From positions 1-51,519 of the forward strand of contig JAIKZS010000037.1 of NCBI GenBank assembly GCA_024682035.1: a stretch of DNA of 51,519 bases, in the 5' to 3' direction. Below, piece by piece: positions 31,164-38,846 of the stretch (position 1 is the stretch's first letter; each line of letters starts with the position of its first letter). Below the pieces are notes generated by a model that saw nothing but the letters and a program-made list of their open reading frames with translations, did no database searches and was not told the origin of the DNA. This stretch comes from Bacteroidaceae bacterium (GTDB lineage: Bacteria > Bacteroidota > Bacteroidia > Bacteroidales > Bacteroidaceae). The translations under genes and the position numbers were made by a program.

Positions 31164-31982
31164 ATGAAGAAAATTTTCGTTTTAGGAATGGTTGCTATGG
31201 CTTGTAGCGTTACATTCGCCCAGCAACCTCAAGATGTTCGTAACGACAAGATTGGTGTTGGCATGACCCCTACTATGTCTGAGTATTGGTCACCCAAACC
31301 AAAAGTAGTAACCCCTGGCGACCAGGCAACTGCAGGTGCTCCATCTGATGCCATCGTATTGTTTGACGGTACAGAGAAGTCAATGACCGACAATTGGGTA
31401 ACTGTAAATGCCCGCACCAAGGAAGTTAATCCAGCTAAGTGGATTGTAAAGGACGGTGTTATGACTGTCAACAAGGACTACAAGAATGGTGGTGGTGACA
31501 TCCAGACCAAAGAAGAGTTTGGTAGCTACCAGTTGCACCTTGAATGGTGTGTTCCAGAGATGGATCCTAAGTTCACCAGTCAGATTCGTGGTAACAGTGG
31601 CGTGTATAACCAGAACATGTATGAAGTTCAGGTACTCGACTGCTACAACAACGACACCTATGTAAACGGTATGACCGGTTCTATCTACAAGCAGACTCCT
31701 CCATTGGCCAACGCAATGCGCAAGCCAGGTGAGTGGCAGTATTACGACATCATCTATTCAGCTCCAGTGTTCAACGCTGATGGCACCTATAAGGTACGTC
31801 CTTACATCACTGTTATCCATAACGGTGTTGTGCTGCAGAACCACACAGAGATCCTGGGTACCACTGAGTACATTGGTTTCCCACAAGTGAAGGCTCACGG
31901 CGATGGTCCTATCTTGCTGCAGTGCCATGGTGACCCAAGTCCAGGCATCAGCTTCCGTAACATCTGGATTCGCAAGATGTAA
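31164..31982 (+). CDS. DUF1080/3-keto-disaccharide hydrolase domain protein, secreted
   Basis: Signal peptide; IVLFDGTEKSMTDNWV, FGSYQLHLEWCVPEM, GNSGVYNQNMYEVQVLDCY, ISFRNIWIRKM. Confidence 0.88.
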   Translation: MKKIFVLGMVAMACSVTFAQQPQDVRNDKIGVGMTPTMSEYWSPKPKVVTPGDQATAGAPSDAIVLFDGTEKSMTDNWVTVNARTKEVNPAKWIVKDGVMTVNKDYKNGGGDIQTKEEFGSYQLHLEWCVPEMDPKFTSQIRGNSGVYNQNMYEVQVLDCYNNDTYVNGMTGSIYKQTPPLANAMRKPGEWQYYDIIYSAPVFNADGTYKVRPYITVIHNGVVLQNHTEILGTTEYIGFPQVKAHGDGPILLQCHGDPSPGISFRNIWIRKM

Positions 31983-32029
31983 TACCAAAACTGGTCAAAA
32001 ACACACCTTTACTATTCTGAAAGGTACAC

Positions 32030-32063
32030 AATGGCAAAAAAGTTGTTCTTTTTTGCCATTGTT
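32030..32063 (+). terminator. Intrinsic terminator
   Basis: AATGGCAAAAAAG-ttgtt-CTTTTTTGCCATT perfect stem. Confidence 0.75.
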
Positions 32064-32127
32064 TCATTTTTAATATATATCTTCGCATCAGAATTAATAA
32101 GAAAACAATTTAAAAAAACACTGAATT

Positions 32128-32505
32128 ATGAAGAAATTAGCATTTATGATGGTTTGTATGATGGCTATGCTGTTTGTATCAAACAACACATACGCTCAGG
32201 ACAAGAAGAATCCTTTTATCGGTACATGGGCAGCAACAGCCAGCACCCCTATTGGTGAAACTGAAATGAACATTATTTTCGAAGAGAAAGACGGTCAGAT
32301 TACCGGTTACATAACTGGTGAAGGTTTAGGCGAAGACAAGATCACTTGCGATGAAATCAATACCGAGAAGGCTGACGAGATTTCATTCACCTTCTTCACC
32401 GCTACGGCAGGCATGAACATTGACATGTACCTCACCCTCGACGGCGAGAATGCAGCCAAAGGCGCCCTGATGGGTCAGTTCCCTGTAGAAGCAAAACGCA
32501 AATAA
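32128..32505 (+). CDS. Small secreted protein of unknown function
   Basis: Signal peptide MKKLAFMMVCMMAMLFVSNNTYAQ; lipocalin-like pattern (FIGTWAATA...) only suggestive. Confidence 0.7.
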   Translation: MKKLAFMMVCMMAMLFVSNNTYAQDKKNPFIGTWAATASTPIGETEMNIIFEEKDGQITGYITGEGLGEDKITCDEINTEKADEISFTFFTATAGMNIDMYLTLDGENAAKGALMGQFPVEAKRK

Positions 32506-32531
32506 CACCGGCATAAAGATCTAACCTAAGT

Positions 32532-32570
32532 AAAGAAGGTCACACTTGTAGGTGTGCCCTTCTTTCTTTT
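32532..32570 (+). terminator. Intrinsic terminator
   Basis: AAAGAAGG-t-CACAC-N6-GTGTG-c-CCTTCTTT followed by CTTTTT. Confidence 0.75.
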
Positions 32571-32670
32571 TGCCCCTCACATTTAGGCTTTCTCATGCAT
32601 ATCCCCCATGAGGATTGAAAAACTTCTTTATCTCCTCACCTTTTGGCTGAAAGCATTTTACCCGTGACAG

Positions 32671-34311
32671 TTATTTCTCCGATGCCATAATCTGGCGAAT
32701 CCACTGGAACAGTTCGTCAAGCGCATAATCACCACCATGAGGGCGATTCCAAGCCAACAGGAAATTCACGTCTTTCCCCTCGTTCTGTAGTTTCAGCGCA
32801 AAGTTCAAAGGAACAGGAAATGCCGTGTCACGGTCACGAGACCCATGGCGAATATACCAATGCGGAGCCACATCCGTTTTACTATCGCCCACAAAATACA
32901 TAGGATTCAGCAAACGTGCGTTCTCACGCACCTCATCGCTCAGTGAGGTACCATTCTTCTGGCAACCATACTCCGTGAAATTCACACTACTTCCATTTCT
33001 GTCGCCAAACAATTCGTTCTCACCAGAAGCCTTCTGATCAACCACTCCTTGCGTATCGAAAGCAGGAGCTGTCTTCAGCGGTTGAGTAGAAACCACATAG
33101 TTCAAATACTTATCCATGTCAAGGTCAGTAATGTATTCACCCACACGATTAGCGCCCATGCCACCACGGCGAACCATCTGAGGCATCTGTCCGCCAGGCA
33201 TCTTCATGCCCTCTGCCATCGCACCGCCCATAGCAGGCTTCTCTCCCTCAGGCATCTTCATGCCAGTCGGTCTGTCCATTCCCATAGGTCTTCCCATGCC
33301 ACCAGTCATACCTCCGTTCACAGGAGCCATGTTACCCATGTCCTGCTGGTTAAATGAAAAGCCAATACTGTCAGGAATGTCAGCGCCAGCATTCTTAGCC
33401 AACTGTGCCGACCGAATGAGTTCGCGTTTAATAAAATCCAGATAGTTGTCGGCCGTCAACACCGTACCATTCTCCGTCTTCAGATTCAAACTATTCAGGT
33501 AGTCAGGAAATTGAGTCTTTAATTCATTGCTAACAGCCAGTACCTTAGCATCACCCTGCTGTCGGGATTCCGTACCGTTATACAACCATTCATAAGCCAT
33601 ATCGGCATGCTCAAGATCAATAATAGGACAATAGCAAACCGATGCAAACACATCATCTCGCTCCTTTGCAGCCCCCATGGACTCCAGCAACGGTTCATAA
33701 GCAGGATTGTTGCCCGTGGCTCCCATCAAGCTCGACATGGCCCCACCCGCACTTGTACCATCGGTAATGATATGTTCCGCATCGCCCATCATCACCTGAT
33801 CGAAATGGCGCAGGTAGCGAATAGCCGCCTTCAAATCCAATATTGCCTTCGGAGCCCTACCGGTATAAACCGTTTGCCCTTTTTTCACGCCTGTCGCTTT
33901 ATCATTCTTAGCAGCCAAAATGGTTGAATTGCGACCTCTAGAACCAGGAATAGCCACCACATAGCCCTCCTGCAAAGCCCGTCCCGAAGCATCACTTGCC
34001 GATGGTTGTTTGGCTGCTGAAGCCATATAACCTCCCACATAAGTACGTAAAAATATGGGGGATTGCTGAGTGGCCGTATTAGGTACATACACATTGATGG
34101 TCTGATAAGTAGAGTCCTCAACATTTGTCACATAGAACATGCCCTCGTGAGCTGTATATTCCACTTTTGATCCATCAGGCATCGCCATTACACGTTGCTC
34201 CCCTTTTGAAGCATCAAATACCAACTGTGGATCCACATCCACATCCTTTGCAGCCGAAACACCTAATCCAGCGTACATGGCCAGCGCGATAGTCAACATT
34301 TCTTTTCTCAT
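32671..34311 (-). CDS. Secreted alpha/beta hydrolase, tannase-like, with Met/Gly-rich insertion
   Basis: Signal peptide; INVYVPN..SPIFLRTYVGGYM, ITDGTSAGGAMSSLMGATGN nucleophile elbow, late HGGDY. Confidence 0.75.
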   Translation of the reverse strand: MRKEMLTIALAMYAGLGVSAAKDVDVDPQLVFDASKGEQRVMAMPDGSKVEYTAHEGMFYVTNVEDSTYQTINVYVPNTATQQSPIFLRTYVGGYMASAAKQPSASDASGRALQEGYVVAIPGSRGRNSTILAAKNDKATGVKKGQTVYTGRAPKAILDLKAAIRYLRHFDQVMMGDAEHIITDGTSAGGAMSSLMGATGNNPAYEPLLESMGAAKERDDVFASVCYCPIIDLEHADMAYEWLYNGTESRQQGDAKVLAVSNELKTQFPDYLNSLNLKTENGTVLTADNYLDFIKRELIRSAQLAKNAGADIPDSIGFSFNQQDMGNMAPVNGGMTGGMGRPMGMDRPTGMKMPEGEKPAMGGAMAEGMKMPGGQMPQMVRRGGMGANRVGEYITDLDMDKYLNYVVSTQPLKTAPAFDTQGVVDQKASGENELFGDRNGSSVNFTEYGCQKNGTSLSDEVRENARLLNPMYFVGDSKTDVAPHWYIRHGSRDRDTAFPVPLNFALKLQNEGKDVNFLLAWNRPHGGDYALDELFQWIRQIMASEK

Positions 34312-34412
34312 AGTTTATTCAGTTTTTATAGGCCCACTATTGCTAGTAACTGGACTTCTACGCTTATGCGATGCACGTTACTGATGTTTGGGTTTTATTA
34401 ATAATTCGCATA

Positions 34413-34420
34413 CAAAGATA
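34413..34420 (-). promoter_or_regulatory. Promoter -7 element (TATCTTTG on minus strand) for tannase-like gene
   Basis: CAAAGATA on plus strand ~100 bp upstream of the gene; -33 box weak. Confidence 0.4.
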
Positions 34421-34513
34421 GTAAAAAGCTTTCAAAAGAACAGAGCAACACTTAATTAATTTAATAAACAAAACATCTGCTGGCAGATAGTTTAACCCTT
34501 GTTTCATAGATAT

Positions 34514-34657
34514 TTAAGAAAAACAACTTATACCTTTACAAGCGATAATAGCACACTCTTTCTGCAATATTTTTATCATAATAATTAAGTTTTTGAATGA
34601 GATGTTAGTTTGCTGCCAGCTACTTCGGGTAGCAGCTCCCGTCGTTGTGATGAACAT
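34514..34657 (-). CDS. Putative 47-aa leader peptide or small ORF (MFITTTGAATRSSWQQTN...)
   Basis: ATG just downstream of a perfect promoter; short Ile-Thr-Thr-Thr run followed by GC hairpins. Confidence 0.35.
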   Translation of the reverse strand: MFITTTGAATRSSWQQTNISFKNLIIMIKILQKECAIIACKGISCFS

Positions 34658-34668
34658 GATTAACGCTG

Positions 34669-34700
34669 CAAAGATAGACTTCCTTTCAGTAGCCTCCAAA
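34669..34700 (-). promoter_or_regulatory. Bacteroidetes-type promoter TTTG-N20-TATCTTTG on minus strand
   Basis: Plus strand CAAAGATA 34669-34676 and CAAA 34697-34700. Confidence 0.65.
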
Positions 34701-34968
34701 CATTTTAGCTACTCATTTCGGCAAAAATAAAAATATTTCACCAATTAATAAGCTGATGCATAGTAGTTTATTTGGTAAAAACACCCTATTTCATACACCT
34801 CTCCAATAGCGTACACTTTCTTTGCCATTCAGCTGGGGACTTTCATATGAAAACGAGGCGGCAAAATGCCCCAAATGACTTTGCACGGTTCTAACCAGCA
34901 GCAAGAATACTGGAACGGTAGCGATACAATAGTTACAGCAGAAAAGAGGACGTTTGCTCCCGTAGCTA

Positions 34969-35305
34969 CCGGAGTGCGTGACGCGTGACAAGTGACATTT
35001 GGTTTTTGTACTTTGTCAGGAATAAGGAAGAGATAATAAGCTTATTTATATTAATAATATTATAATTATAATATTATTAATATAAATAAAATTTTTAATC
35101 TTAATATTTATTACTCATTACAGGAAACCATCTTCTTATTTTAAACTAAAATCCATATTTTTGCAACAAATCTTAAATTTCAAACTTTTCCAGGAAGCAT
35201 CATCCTATTCGGAGAAAAGGCACCTTACTGGTTATCCAAAACAGTGAAAGACATAATAACATTATCCAAGATGTCACTTGTCACACGTCACGCGTCACTC
35301 TCCGG
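34969..35305. mobile_element. MITE-like non-coding element with imperfect terminal inverted repeats and central palindrome
   Basis: Arms 34969-34998 and 35271-35305; 48-bp perfect palindrome 35042-35089; no internal ORF. Confidence 0.5.
35042..35089. repeat. 48-bp perfect A/T-only palindrome
   Basis: TTATTTATATTAATAATATTATAATTATAATATTATTAATATAAATAA equals its reverse complement. Confidence 0.97.
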
Positions 35306-35338
35306 TAAAAACGAGCAAAAGTTATCCCCTCCCCTTCA

Positions 35339-36757
35339 CTACTCCACCTGGTCCTTGGGGTAGTTCACCAGGTAGAGGGTGCCGGTGGCACGGGTAAAAG
35401 CGGTGTAGAGCCATTTGAAATAATCGGGGGTAAGGGCATCGTCGGGCATGTAGCCTTGATCGATGAAAACATTGGTCCACTGGCCGCCCTGGGCTTTATG
35501 ACAGGTAACGGCATAGGCGTATTTTATTTGCAGAGCGTTGTAATAGGCATCGTCTCGCAACTTTTTCAAGCGTTCACGCTTCTGGCTGATGTCGGCATAG
35601 TCTTCTAGTACCTTGTTAAACAGATGTTCGTTTTCTTCTCGGGTAAGGGCCGGGGCTTCACTGTGCAGGGTGTCGAGCAGTACGGTAGCTTCCACTTCAG
35701 CATCGTCATAATCAGGCAAGGTGAGCATCACATCGGCAAAACGGAAACCGTAGAGGCTGCGTTCGTTGCGTACCCTGCGCACAACAGCCATTTCGCCGTT
35801 GGCTATGAAATCGACCTGACGATGTTGCTGGGTCCAGTAATAATTGTTTTTCACGATCATGAGACGGTCTCCTCCTTCCAACTCCGACTCACGCCATAGT
35901 ATTTGTGAACGGATACCATTATTATATATATTGGCTCGCTTGTTGGAACGGCAAATGACGATGGTCTCATCAACACCGTCACGCTGGTAGCAGTCTTCGA
36001 GCTGGGCTATGAGGGCATCGCCACGCAGCGTCTGGATGTCGGCAAAGCCGGTGACCTTAATTTTAGGCAGTGCATGGAACTGACCGGTGACGATGAGGTG
36101 GCGCAGGGAGGTGGCATTCCACAAGATGCCGGAGTTGTAGGACTGGCGCACCACTTGGGTGAGGGTTGCTTCGAACACCTGCAACTGATAGCCACGCAGG
36201 GCATCGGCATAAAGGGCCGGACTGAGGTCCTCGCCTACGGGTGGCAACTGAGCTGTATCACCCATAAGCATGAGTTTGCAGTCTTCGCCACTATAAACAA
36301 AGTTAATGAGGTCGTCTAACAAGCATCCGGATCCGAACGGAGAACCTGCATTCCCCTGGTTAGATATCATAGAGGCCTCATCGACAATAAAGAGGGTGTG
36401 CTTGGCAAGATTGTCATTAAGAGAGAAACTGCCCATATCGGCCGTCAATGAGCGCTGACGATATATTTTTTTATGTATAGTATATGCTGGATGGCCAGCA
36501 TAGGAAGCAAAAACCTTGGCAGCTCTGCCGGTGGGAGCCAGTAAAACACACTTCCACTGAAGCTGGTCGAGCGTGCGGACCAGCGCACTGAATAATGAAG
36601 TTTTGCCCGTGCCTGCATAACCTTTTAAAAGAAACAGAACATGGCTTTCGGATAAAAACATAAAATCTGACAATGTTTTTATCAAATTTTCCTGCTCAAG
36701 TGTTGGTTTGTAAGGAAAATTTTCCTTAATTTGCTGCACCAAATGATTTTTTATCAT
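35339..36757 (-). CDS. RecD-like ATP-dependent DNA helicase
   Basis: LKGYAGTGKTSLFSAL, LAPTGRAAKV, FIVDEASMIS, LMGDTAQLPPVGEDLSPAL, YAYAVTCHKAQGGQW, YTAFTRATGTLYLVN. Confidence 0.9.
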   Translation of the reverse strand: MIKNHLVQQIKENFPYKPTLEQENLIKTLSDFMFLSESHVLFLLKGYAGTGKTSLFSALVRTLDQLQWKCVLLAPTGRAAKVFASYAGHPAYTIHKKIYRQRSLTADMGSFSLNDNLAKHTLFIVDEASMISNQGNAGSPFGSGCLLDDLINFVYSGEDCKLMLMGDTAQLPPVGEDLSPALYADALRGYQLQVFEATLTQVVRQSYNSGILWNATSLRHLIVTGQFHALPKIKVTGFADIQTLRGDALIAQLEDCYQRDGVDETIVICRSNKRANIYNNGIRSQILWRESELEGGDRLMIVKNNYYWTQQHRQVDFIANGEMAVVRRVRNERSLYGFRFADVMLTLPDYDDAEVEATVLLDTLHSEAPALTREENEHLFNKVLEDYADISQKRERLKKLRDDAYYNALQIKYAYAVTCHKAQGGQWTNVFIDQGYMPDDALTPDYFKWLYTAFTRATGTLYLVNYPKDQVE

Positions 36758-36851
36758 CTTTTATGAATAAAAATTGTTTGCAAAGGGCAAAATTAAAATA
36801 ATTTCTTGTAATTTTGCAGAACGGAATATAATAACTAAAAAAAATACTAAC

Positions 36852-37538
36852 ATGAAAACTGTATTAAACATTGTTTTGGCTGCCGTCGCAGTTTTTCTGC
36901 TTTACATTTGCTATGAAAGCGTGATGGGGCCTGTCAGATTCGAAGAAGAAAAAGGTATTAGAGACAAAGCTGTTCAGGCTCGTTTACTGGACATCCGTAA
37001 GGCGCAAACTGAGTATAGTAATACCCACGACCGTCAGTACACCAACAACTTTGACTCTTTGATTCATTTCGTTAAGAACCAGAAGCTCCCGCTGGTGTTC
37101 AAGAAGGGTGTGTTGTCTGATGCACAGCTTGAAAGCGGTCTGACAGAAGAAAAAGCAATGGCTATTATCAACAAGGCAAAGAAGACCGGTAAGTATGATG
37201 AAGTTAATAAGAATGGTTTGGAGAACTTCTCTCGTGACACTACTTGGGTAGCTGTTATTGATACTATCTTCCCTAAGGGCTTCAATGCTGACTCTTTGCG
37301 TTATGTGCCTTTTGGCAATGGCATTCAGTTTGAAATGGATACTTTGACCCAGATTGCTCGTTCTGGCGCTCCTATCTGTCTGTTGGAAGTAAAGACTCCA
37401 TACGAGGCATATCTTGGCGACCTTGACAAGCAGGAAATCATTAACCTGAAAGACCAGCAGGTACAGCTGAACAAGTACTGCGGTCTGAAGATTGGTGACC
37501 TGGAGACTGCTAATAACAATGCAGGTAACTGGGAGTAA
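36852..37538 (+). CDS. Uncharacterised single-TM-anchored protein
   Basis: N-terminal TM MKTVLNIVLAAVAVFLLYICY; track ORF over-extended, ATG at 36852; promoter-like TAATTTTG at 36809-36816. Confidence 0.7.
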   Translation: MKTVLNIVLAAVAVFLLYICYESVMGPVRFEEEKGIRDKAVQARLLDIRKAQTEYSNTHDRQYTNNFDSLIHFVKNQKLPLVFKKGVLSDAQLESGLTEEKAMAIINKAKKTGKYDEVNKNGLENFSRDTTWVAVIDTIFPKGFNADSLRYVPFGNGIQFEMDTLTQIARSGAPICLLEVKTPYEAYLGDLDKQEIINLKDQQVQLNKYCGLKIGDLETANNNAGNWE

Positions 37539-38286
37539 TTCTCATCAGTATATATTATCCATCCGCCTTTCAGCGGATGGATTTTATTTTGCCCTCCTTA
37601 ACCAAAAAGTTAAGGAGAATGATGATTCATCCACTTATAATTATAAGGTGGATGAATCATTATCGTTTACGGCCAACTTAAAGCAAGCTATTGAAGAACT
37701 GGAATGGCTGAGCTATAAATACAAAGCTGTGAACATTGAGCTGGCTACGCAGCGTTTCACACTGGTACCTCTTGACTTCTTTGAAGAAGAACATGCAGAA
37801 ACACTGTTCTACCAAAACTTCCAGAAGGTGGACAACGAGGTGGTGGAATATAATGTGCTGCAAAAGAACAATGCGGTGGTGGTGTATGGCATTGACAAGG
37901 TGCTGCTGGCACTGATATACCACACTTTTCCAGAAGCTCATCTGAAAGTACAGGCCGCAGCACTGATAGATAGACTGAGCCTGCTGAACCGCAAGACGGA
38001 ACAGAAGCAGATGCTGTGTGTTGTGGGCAAGGACTGCATGACAATTGTGGTGATGGAAGGGCACCACCTATTGTATGGCAACAGCTTTCATTGCACACAT
38101 ACTACTGACAGGATGTATTATGCGTTGTATGTTTGGAAATTGCTAGGACTTGACCAAACTGCTGACGAAATGTTGCTGGCTTGTAATACAACGGATAGCG
38201 AAGAAATAAAGATGGAGCTGGAGAAGTATATTAGCAACATTAAGCCTGTTGACAATTGCTTTGACTTAGAGACTGCTGAGCTATGA
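37519..38286 (+). CDS. DUF3822-like protein
   Basis: N-terminal LSIRLSADGFYFAL and overall pattern resemble DUF3822; overlaps previous gene by 20 nt; start inferred. Confidence 0.65.
   Translation: MQVTGSNSHQYILSIRLSADGFYFALLNQKVKENDDSSTYNYKVDESLSFTANLKQAIEELEWLSYKYKAVNIELATQRFTLVPLDFFEEEHAETLFYQNFQKVDNEVVEYNVLQKNNAVVVYGIDKVLLALIYHTFPEAHLKVQAAALIDRLSLLNRKTEQKQMLCVVGKDCMTIVVMEGHHLLYGNSFHCTHTTDRMYYALYVWKLLGLDQTADEMLLACNTTDSEEIKMELEKYISNIKPVDNCFDLETAEL
37557..37590 (+). terminator. Terminator-like hairpin located inside a coding region
   Basis: ATCCATCCGC-CTTTCA-GCGGATGGAT (perfect 10-bp stem) followed by TTTATTTT. Confidence 0.65.
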
Positions 38287-38846
38287 GGATTGTAAGTGGC
38301 AAATATAAAGGCAGACGTTTTGAGGTGCCACATTCATTCAAAGCACGCCCTACCACCGATTTCGCGAAAGAAAATCTTTTCAACATCCTTACGAATCTCA
38401 TAGATTTTGAGAATTCTGTGCTGGCACTCGACCTTTTTGCCGGTACGGGCAGCATTACGCTGGAACTGCTGTCAAGGGGATGTGAGCAAGTGGTGAGTGT
38501 GGAGAAAGACCGTGACCACTATGCTTTTATCTGCAAGATACTGAAGGAGCTGGGTGACAAGGCTTGTATGCCTGTGAAGGCAGATGTGTTCAAATATGTT
38601 GAACGCAGCAAGCAGTCGTTCGACCTGATTTTTGCCGACCCTCCTTATGCTTTGCCTAACCTTGACACACTACCCGATCTTATTTTAGGAAATCATTTGC
38701 TGAAAGAAAAAGGATTGTTCATTTTGGAACATGGCAAGGACTACAATTTCGAACAGCATCCACACTTCATGCAACATCGCAGTTATGGAGCTGTGAATTT
38801 CAGTTTCTTCCAACCAACCATCAGAGCAACGGAGACATCAATCTGA
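38283..38846 (+). CDS. rsmD: 16S rRNA (guanine(966)-N(2))-methyltransferase RsmD
   Basis: MRIVSGKYKGRRFEVP, RPTTDFAKENLFNIL, LDLFAGTGSITLELLSRG, DLIFADPPYA. Confidence 0.95.
   Translation: MRIVSGKYKGRRFEVPHSFKARPTTDFAKENLFNILTNLIDFENSVLALDLFAGTGSITLELLSRGCEQVVSVEKDRDHYAFICKILKELGDKACMPVKADVFKYVERSKQSFDLIFADPPYALPNLDTLPDLILGNHLLKEKGLFILEHGKDYNFEQHPHFMQHRSYGAVNFSFFQPTIRATETSI

Noticed and set aside
32031-32258. 75-aa ORF starting MAKKLFFFAIVSFL
   Set aside because: Its ATG lies in the terminator stem and it overlaps the better-supported secreted protein in another frame
34791-34991. 66-aa minus ORF, and a + frame MPQMTLHGSNQQQEYWNGSD..., in the non-coding gap
   Set aside because: No family features, in-frame stops nearby and it runs into the inverted repeat arm; a decayed gene is possible but unsupported
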